NCBI GenBank assembly: GCA_001970955.1
Contig: MPUH01000810.1
Span: 1 to 33,815 of the forward strand
Length of the DNA: 33,815 bases
Direction: 5' to 3'
DNA from: Stentor coeruleus
Lineage: Eukaryota > Ciliophora > Heterotrichea > Heterotrichida > Stentoridae
Shown: in pieces, positions 28,528 through 33,815 of the stretch
Layout of the letters: every line of letters starts with the position of its first letter
Numbering within the stretch: the stretch's first letter is position 1
Notes under the pieces: model-generated
Seen by the model: the letters and a program-made list of their open reading frames with translations, nothing else
The model's database searches: none
What the model was told of the DNA's origin: nothing
Program-made: the position numbers and the translations under genes

Positions 28528-29462
28528 TATATATTACAAAGGTATAATATAAATAGTCATTTGCCTTTTTCTTGGTGTTTTTTGCTTGGATAGTAGCAGT
28601 TCTCACTAGAAAATCCATGGTTTTTAGATAGTCTATCGATTTGATTGTATATTAAAGGTCTTAGACTGATTTGAAAGATGAAAAGTTTAGCTTTTTAAGA
28701 TAAGTAATATAATATGTAAGTTTAAAAGTTCCTTTAAGTTTATTTTGTTTTGAATTTTTATATCTTTAGTTAAATACTGTGGAGTTTTTATCTTAGATTT
28801 ATAGTAAAAATATCTATTTTTATATATAAAGTATTCTAAGTAAATCTTATGATTATTAAAAATACTAATGGGTTTATTAAATTATCAAAGAGAGATAAGT
28901 GGATTTACTCCGGAGAATAAAAAATTTGAATATAATTTTTATTTCTTGTAGGATTTTTTAAGTTGGTATTTTGTGTTTTTTAAATAAATAGGGTTGAGGA
29001 ATTGCTATGAGCGAAAGGAGATATTAAAATCTATATAAAAACACATCCTTATAAAACCTTTAAACTTATATCTCATTTTATATCCCTATGTCTATACCTC
29101 AAAAAAAATTATTTATACTTACTAAAAAACCTCATAATGATTTATCTAAATAAATATATATAAAAACATTTTAATAACACATACAAAAATAAAACCCAAA
29201 TCATAATATGAACTTCACATATAATAACTTTTAAACATTTTATGTCTTTTGTAATTTAAAAAAATAATGTAAAGTTTCACTGTTTTCTGATACATTCAAG
29301 TTTGATTTTTTAATTTTTCTTCATGCCTAAGGTCTAAAAAAAAGAGTTTATGGGTAAGTTTTTTTTCCTTCTTTGATTTCTGATATTTTTTAAATTTTAT
29401 AAGTTAAGAATTTGCTTGATTCAATAAAATTTAGTTAAATGTCTGCCTGTTAATATATAAAA
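28521..29462. other. Intergenic, divergent from DP gene
   Basis: G-rich on the + strand beside the DP start and C-rich from about 29030 towards the small MGC gene, with the switch in between. A 23-codon open stretch at about 28850-28920 is too short to call. No RNA gene was recognised. Confidence 0.5.
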
Positions 29463-29642
29463 ATGGGGTGTGCGATCAGTACAAAACAATACAAAATACA
29501 AAGATCAACAGCGATTGAGATTTTTGATGAAGAAGAAGCAAAATTTGTTTCCGGAAGCGTTTCTGTTATTGAATTTAAACATGAAGGATTACCTTGTAAG
29601 GTTCATTTTAAAATCATATCATCAAATTTGAATATCAGATAA
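29463..29642 (+). CDS. Small MGC-type probably lipidated protein
   Basis: 59 residues, ATG to TAA, too short for most gene callers. It begins MGCAIS: Gly2 with Ser6 fits N-myristoylation and Cys3 fits palmitoylation, so membrane attachment is likely. The rest alternates charged and hydrophobic residues (IEIFDEEEAKFVSGSVSVIEF) with no known domain. C-rich upstream composition (29030-29460) matches other + strand genes here. It is not supported by any homologue I recall. Confidence 0.55.
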   Translation: MGCAISTKQYKIQRSTAIEIFDEEEAKFVSGSVSVIEFKHEGLPCKVHFKIISSNLNIR

Positions 29643-30542
29643 ACTATCACATATCTTTAGCTTTAATATTTTTAAAGTTTAAAACTTAGCTTTCTTCTTA
29701 TTTTAGATGTGAAATCAACTAGAATTATAAAAAGTGAAATTTGGTAAAATTTTAAGGTTTTCAACTATGATGATTCTGAAAAGATAAGATGGGTAGTTTA
29801 GTTTATGGTTTTATATGTAAAAGATAGATAATATATCCGAAATATTTTCTATGTAAGAATTCAGAGTCCATCCTCAAAAACTATTTTAATTTTTGTTCAT
29901 TCATTTCTTCCAGAAGGCATTGAAAAATGAATACTCTTAGTCGATACTATAAACATTAAAAGCATATTTTATATAAACATTATCAATAAGCTCCATAAGT
30001 CGTCTTGTCATCATTATTTTCCTAATGCTTTCTGCTTATAATTTTTTACCCGAAAATTTCTTGATATAAATTTCTAATCCCACAGTTTGCTAAGCTTATT
30101 TTTTCCTTTATACCTTCTTAATTTCTTTTATATTCCCTTACCTATATTTCTTAATCACACATACGACGATGTCTTTATTCATCTTCAATTTTCCATTTAA
30201 TGGTAATTCAATATCAGATATAATTTTTTTTATTGCCTCTTTTGATAATATATTTTTTACAATACAAAATACACTAAAAAACCTATACTTTTAATTTCTT
30301 ACTTTTAAATACACAAGTATATCTTTGATTATATTTATTTTAATACAATCAAGAAAATCTAATTAAAAACCTTTAGAATAAAAAAATTATTGCTGATTTT
30401 TAAGTTTTTTTAAACTACAAAATGTATATTTTACAATAAAATGATTGTATTTTAGAACTAAACCCTTAATAAAAACTAAAATCTTATTTAAAGCGCTTTC
30501 ATTATCCTGTTTAAAAAATCTGCATATAAGTATTAGAAAAAA
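29643..30542. other. Intergenic, upstream of the RING-Kelch gene
   Basis: The + strand is C-rich in the right part, as expected for a promoter-side block. The minus strand carries a decayed gene (about 29830-30350), listed separately. No RNA gene was recognised. Confidence 0.5.
29830..30350 (-). pseudogene. Decayed antisense gene remnant
   Basis: On the - strand several protein-like stretches follow each other in two frames, broken by stops and at least two frame changes. The best run (30350 to 30140) is uninterrupted if a 15-nt intron (30302-30288, GTAAGAAATTAAAAG) is removed, and includes SKEAIKKIISDIELPLNGKL. Further on, a second 15-nt candidate (30049-30035) removal joins KKFS to AESIRKIMMTRRLMELID. 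The last part (about 29950-29830), FQCLLEEMNEQKLK and FLRMDSEFLHRKYFGY, lies in the other frame. No family recognised and no start codon seen. Confidence 0.45.
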
Positions 30543-32594
30543 ATGGAGTGCTATGAGTGCCATTTAGACTTTGAAGAACCACATAGAATCCCGAGAATCT
30601 TAACAACCTGTGGTCATTCTATGTGTCAATCTTGTTTAAATACATTATGGAAGAATTCAATTGTCACATGCCCTCAATGCAATGTAAAAAACCCAGCAGC
30701 AAGTGTTTTATCATTCCCAGCTAATCTCGCTTTGATACAACTTAGACAAAAATCTTCTATTGACACTTGCGATATACACAATAAAAACATTGAAGCTTAT
30801 TGTAACACTGATAAAAAAGTGTTATGTGTCAGCTGCATACTTGATGATGGGCACAAATCTCATGATATCACCTCAATAGCTAAAGCTGCATTAAGACAAA
30901 AAGATGTACTTAACGCATACTCTGGTAGTGTTATAATGAACGAAACTCTTATACAAAAAGAAGAACAGGAATTAGAAAGTCTTACAAAATCAATCAAAGA
31001 AAACTATGAAAAAATACAAGAAGAACTTCATTTTATGTATGATAGTATAAAAGAAGCTATAGTTCAAAGAGAAGCTGAAAATAGTGAAAAACTTAAACTG
31101 ATACTACAAAGCGAGTTATCAAATATAGAAAATCGACACAATTCAAATCAAAAACAATTGTGTATAATTCAAAGCTATAAAGATGAACTACTGCGAAATG
31201 AGGTAGAAAATGACTTAGAAATTATGAGTAAAGCTATAAAAAGAGAAGTTTTAGCTAAGCAGGCTTGTGCGAAAAGCAACGGGCTTAATAAAAACGACCC
31301 ATTTGGCCAATTTTCTAGAGATAACGAGGCTAATTATTTTTGGAAGCTTATAAAACAGGTATTTTCATGTGCTCCTAAACCAAATGTCCCTAAAAAAGAA
31401 GAAACTGTGCCTTTAGCTTTAGCGAGTATTGCTTTTACTAAAGATCTTAGAGGAAGACAGCCTGAACCTGAACAGAGAAAACCTCAGATTGTAAAAAAAG
31501 AACAAAAACCTAAACCGAAACCTGGGAAACCACAAAAAAAACCTATACAAAAAGCCCCGGTTGTTGTAAAAAGAGCAACTTTGACACTTTATGATGAGGA
31601 GTTTAGAAAGGAATGTAATACTCCAAAGGAACAGATTGAGAATGAATGGCAGAAAGGCCCTGCAAAAGATCCGAATAGTGATGAAGAGTCGTTTTCAATG
31701 AAATCTTTTGACTTAGCTTCTTTGTGTAGAACCCCAAAGTCTTATATTTATGCGATTTCTGGGTTTTCTGATAAGTCTTTGCAGACACTTGAGTGCTTTA
31801 ACTTTACTACAAATTGTTGGGATTTTCTTGCTGACTCTTTATCATCTCGAACCCAATTCGGTGCTGTATCTTATAAAGACAACATAATAGTAATGGGTGG
31901 TAAAATTGCAGGTAAACGTATGAGTACCTGTGAAAACTATTCCCTTTTATCAAATGAATGGTCTATAAGTGATTTCGAACTTCTCAGTTCAAGAAGTGGT
32001 TTCGCAGCTATGTCAATATCAAATGATATTTATATTGCAGGGGGTAGCGATGGAGTTCCAATAAAAAATTTCGAGTTTTTTAATGGTGAAGAGTGGTCAT
32101 CATTAGCTGGACTTAAAAACCGTAGAGATGAATTAGCTGGTACTGTTGGACCTGATTTAAATATATATGCTATAGGTGGATATGGAGGTCCTGATATGAA
32201 TTGTATGAATCATGGGGAAAGATATTGTTTAGAAACAGGGTCTTGGAAAGATATTCCTCCAATGAGTACACCAAGAAGAGCTTTATCTGCTGTAACTTTA
32301 CCTGATGGAATATATGCTTTAGGAGGATATGATGGGTCAAAGTATTTAAGAACTTTAGAAAAATATGATATTCGTATGGGAAAATGGGTTAATCTTGCCC
32401 CAATGAAAACACCAAGATGTACATTGAGTGCAGTAGCTTCTCCTGATTGTCAATTTATATATGCGGTAGGAGGGTTTAATGGAAATGCTCTTAATGTGGT
32501 TGAAAGGTATTCTGTTGTAGAAGATAAATGGACTGAAATTGTCCCGATGCAACATCCACGGTTTATGCACTGCTGCTTATATATTTCGTTATAA
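30543..32594 (+). CDS. RING-B-box-coiled coil-Kelch protein
   Basis: 683 residues. RING ligands are C3, C6, C23, H25, C28, C31, C43 and C46. A B-box follows (C76, H79, C87, C95, C98, H104, H107). Residues about 115-245 form a coiled coil, then a basic Pro/Lys-rich linker (about 305-345). From about 405 to the end there are six Kelch repeats, each with the YAISGF or YALGGY and a later W pattern, forming a propeller. The layout is that of a TRIM protein with Kelch instead of B30.2. Likely a ubiquitin E3 ligase; substrates unknown. Confidence 0.9.
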   Translation: MECYECHLDFEEPHRIPRILTTCGHSMCQSCLNTLWKNSIVTCPQCNVKNPAASVLSFPANLALIQLRQKSSIDTCDIHNKNIEAYCNTDKKVLCVSCILDDGHKSHDITSIAKAALRQKDVLNAYSGSVIMNETLIQKEEQELESLTKSIKENYEKIQEELHFMYDSIKEAIVQREAENSEKLKLILQSELSNIENRHNSNQKQLCIIQSYKDELLRNEVENDLEIMSKAIKREVLAKQACAKSNGLNKNDPFGQFSRDNEANYFWKLIKQVFSCAPKPNVPKKEETVPLALASIAFTKDLRGRQPEPEQRKPQIVKKEQKPKPKPGKPQKKPIQKAPVVVKRATLTLYDEEFRKECNTPKEQIENEWQKGPAKDPNSDEESFSMKSFDLASLCRTPKSYIYAISGFSDKSLQTLECFNFTTNCWDFLADSLSSRTQFGAVSYKDNIIVMGGKIAGKRMSTCENYSLLSNEWSISDFELLSSRSGFAAMSISNDIYIAGGSDGVPIKNFEFFNGEEWSSLAGLKNRRDELAGTVGPDLNIYAIGGYGGPDMNCMNHGERYCLETGSWKDIPPMSTPRRALSAVTLPDGIYALGGYDGSKYLRTLEKYDIRMGKWVNLAPMKTPRCTLSAVASPDCQFIYAVGGFNGNALNVVERYSVVEDKWTEIVPMQHPRFMHCCLYISL

Positions 32595-32999
32595 GATGTT
32601 GCTTAATAATTTGTTATGTTTGATATATAAAGATATTGGATTATATAAGAATAAATAAGATTAGAAAGTATATAATATACTCACAAATATATCACAAAAA
32701 TAAATCAAAAATCATATTAAAAACTATAAAACTTCATCCTACCATCTTATCCTTTATTTCTCGACCTAAAAATATATATAAAAGTCATCTTATCATAAAA
32801 AATCCCTATAAAAAATCATCTTCCAAAGAAAAATAATCTTTAATCCTCATAAAAAAAGACTTTATTTTCTATACAAAGTTCACAGTTTCAATAAATTTTC
32901 TTATCAAAGTTTTTTCCGATAACAATCTTTTGTCATAAATTTTTGATTTATTAGCAAACAAGTAGGCTTTTAAACAAATTAACTAGTCTATTTTATATT
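32595..32999. other. Intergenic between convergent gene ends
   Basis: AT-rich spacer at the 3' ends of the RING-Kelch gene and the small - strand gene. It is C-rich on the + strand from about 32690. A 66-codon frame at 32636-32836 is rich in Lys, Ile and Asn without domain-like pattern and is not called. Nothing else was seen. Confidence 0.5.
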
Positions 33000-33227
33000 C
33001 TAAGTAGAATTAGAATCATCATCAGGTATTACTGAATGAAAGTCATAGCTAGCATCATCACAAGCAGCATAAAAACTATAGTGTATTTGAGCAAAATCAT
33101 GAGGAAGCTGTTGGCTATGAGCCCGTTCATGGCTTAAGGTATTAAAATTGTTCTTTTTAGGCCAACTGGCATAATTCAAGAACAAACCACTTACACTTAA
33201 AGCTAGTCCCAGGTTTAAATTGTTCAT
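33000..33227 (-). CDS. Small unknown protein
   Basis: 75 residues, ATG to TAG. The first 20 residues are mildly hydrophobic (LNLGLALSVSGLFLNYA), so a signal or membrane anchor is possible. The rest is hydrophilic with a His/Asp/Ser-rich, acidic end. No domain seen. A strong C-rich sense-strand block upstream (33228-33630) resembles other promoters here and is the main support. Confidence 0.45.
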   Translation of the reverse strand: MNNLNLGLALSVSGLFLNYASWPKKNNFNTLSHERAHSQQLPHDFAQIHYSFYAACDDASYDFHSVIPDDDSNST

Positions 33228-33815
33228 TTTATATTATATAATGATATCAGTAGGTATAAATCATTTTTTACATTGTTTCAATGGCGATTATATTATTTAG
33301 AGGGGTTATATATATTGATGTATTGAGGAAATTAGATGTAAGAAAAGATTAGGGAAAATGGTATGGCTTATTATAGGTATTGGGAAATTAGAAGTATTTA
33401 GGGTGTTAGATATTAAGAATGGTATTAGATAAGATTATGTTGGAAAGGATTAAAGTTTATAGGTTTGTTGATGTTAATTGTTTGGTATGAGATTTGATGA
33501 TGGGCTGGATTAGTTGGATTTTATGGAAGAAATTGTGTGTTTTTTTAGGTTTTAGGATTTTTTTTAGTAAATGCTTGAGATTTTTATAACAAAGTCATTT
33601 TGATTTATGATTTTATTGAGGGGTTGGTTTTTTATTCCAAAACCACAACAATTCATATATCAAAACTATAAAATAATACAAAACCCATAAAATCATTTTG
33701 TATATAAATCCTTCAAATATAACTTTTACCATTATAATAATATCATATATAAGCTTTTAATTATCCTGAAATCATAAATATTTTTTAACCTAATAAATCT
33801 ATCTATATATAAACC
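33228..33815. other. Right-edge intergenic, sharp skew switch
   Basis: 33301-33540 has only about 2 C but close to 70 G; after about 33636 the + strand becomes C-rich and G-poor to the window end. By analogy with the 23206-23505 region this is a divergent promoter region, suggesting a + strand gene just past the right edge. GGGTGTTAG occurs at 33401-33409. No gene in the window part. Confidence 0.5.

Noticed and set aside
28849..28920. 23-codon frame MIIKNTNGF... in the DP upstream spacer
   Set aside because: Too short, no splice extension found, no supporting context.
32636..32836. 66-codon frame on the plus strand after the RING-Kelch gene
   Set aside because: Lys/Ile/Asn-rich, no pattern of a folded protein, lies in a 3' spacer.
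1..33815. CRISPR arrays, insertion sequences, transposases, viral genes
   Set aside because: No regularly spaced repeat array, transposase or viral-type protein seen anywhere in the window.
33780..33815. Telomere at the right end
   Set aside because: The last bases are AT-rich without tandem GGGTGTTA or CCCTAACA repeats, so the contig does not end in a telomere here.

Overview
This window looks like a macronuclear contig from a heterotrich ciliate, most likely Stentor. It is AT-rich, with tightly packed genes on both strands. Four introns are only 15 or 16 nt long. Genes end in TAA, TAG and TGA, and no reading frame needs reassigned stop codons, so the standard code is used. That combination points to Stentor rather than Paramecium or Tetrahymena. 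Many proteins also belong to eukaryotic, ciliate-type families.

I support 20 protein genes plus one decayed gene. Left part (1-10065, all + strand): the 3' end of a multi-pass membrane protein with two mini-introns (1-1582); a zinc-finger/14-blade WD40 protein (2318-4609); an IQ-motif protein broken by two assembly gaps (4718-6590); a FYVE-like coiled-coil protein with a CaaX-like end (6822-7682); a TPR/RRM-like protein (7857-8744); and a two-exon unknown protein (8857-10065). Middle part (10123-23205, all - strand): a very large guanylate-binding-protein-like GTPase, a dsRBM-DZF protein, an AT-hook protein, a RanBP2-type zinc-finger protein, a CTF-P motif protein with a hidden first exon, a UBL-UBA protein split by an N, a NEK-type kinase and an unknown protein. 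Right part: a small + strand gene (23506-23886); two tandem mitochondrial-type aldehyde dehydrogenases and a DP-type cell-cycle transcription factor (- strand, 23932-28520); a 59-residue MGC-type lipidated protein (29463-29642); a RING-B-box-Kelch protein (30543-32594); and a small - strand gene (33000-33227).

There is no operon logic. The genes are mostly housekeeping, signalling or cytoskeletal: ubiquitin and zinc-finger scaffolds, calmodulin-binding IQ repeats, membrane-trafficking GTPase and FYVE proteins, a NEK kinase (a ciliary/cell-cycle family) and DP (cell cycle).

The assembly has four single-N gaps (6178, 6297, 20563, 25696). Each is flanked by overlapping or duplicated sequence, so they look like unmerged contig ends. 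Collapsing three of them restores two genes: the IQ protein to 602 aa, and the UBL protein to 201 aa with a clear UBA domain.

The most interesting non-genic signals are: strong strand composition blocks between genes (sense-strand C-rich and nearly G-free upstream of many starts, switching sign between divergent genes); telomere-repeat-like GGGTGTTA pairs about 80 nt upstream of two genes; an E2F/DP consensus site touching the DP start codon; a 130-bp diverged tandem repeat almost free of G; and an antisense decayed gene upstream of the RING-Kelch gene.
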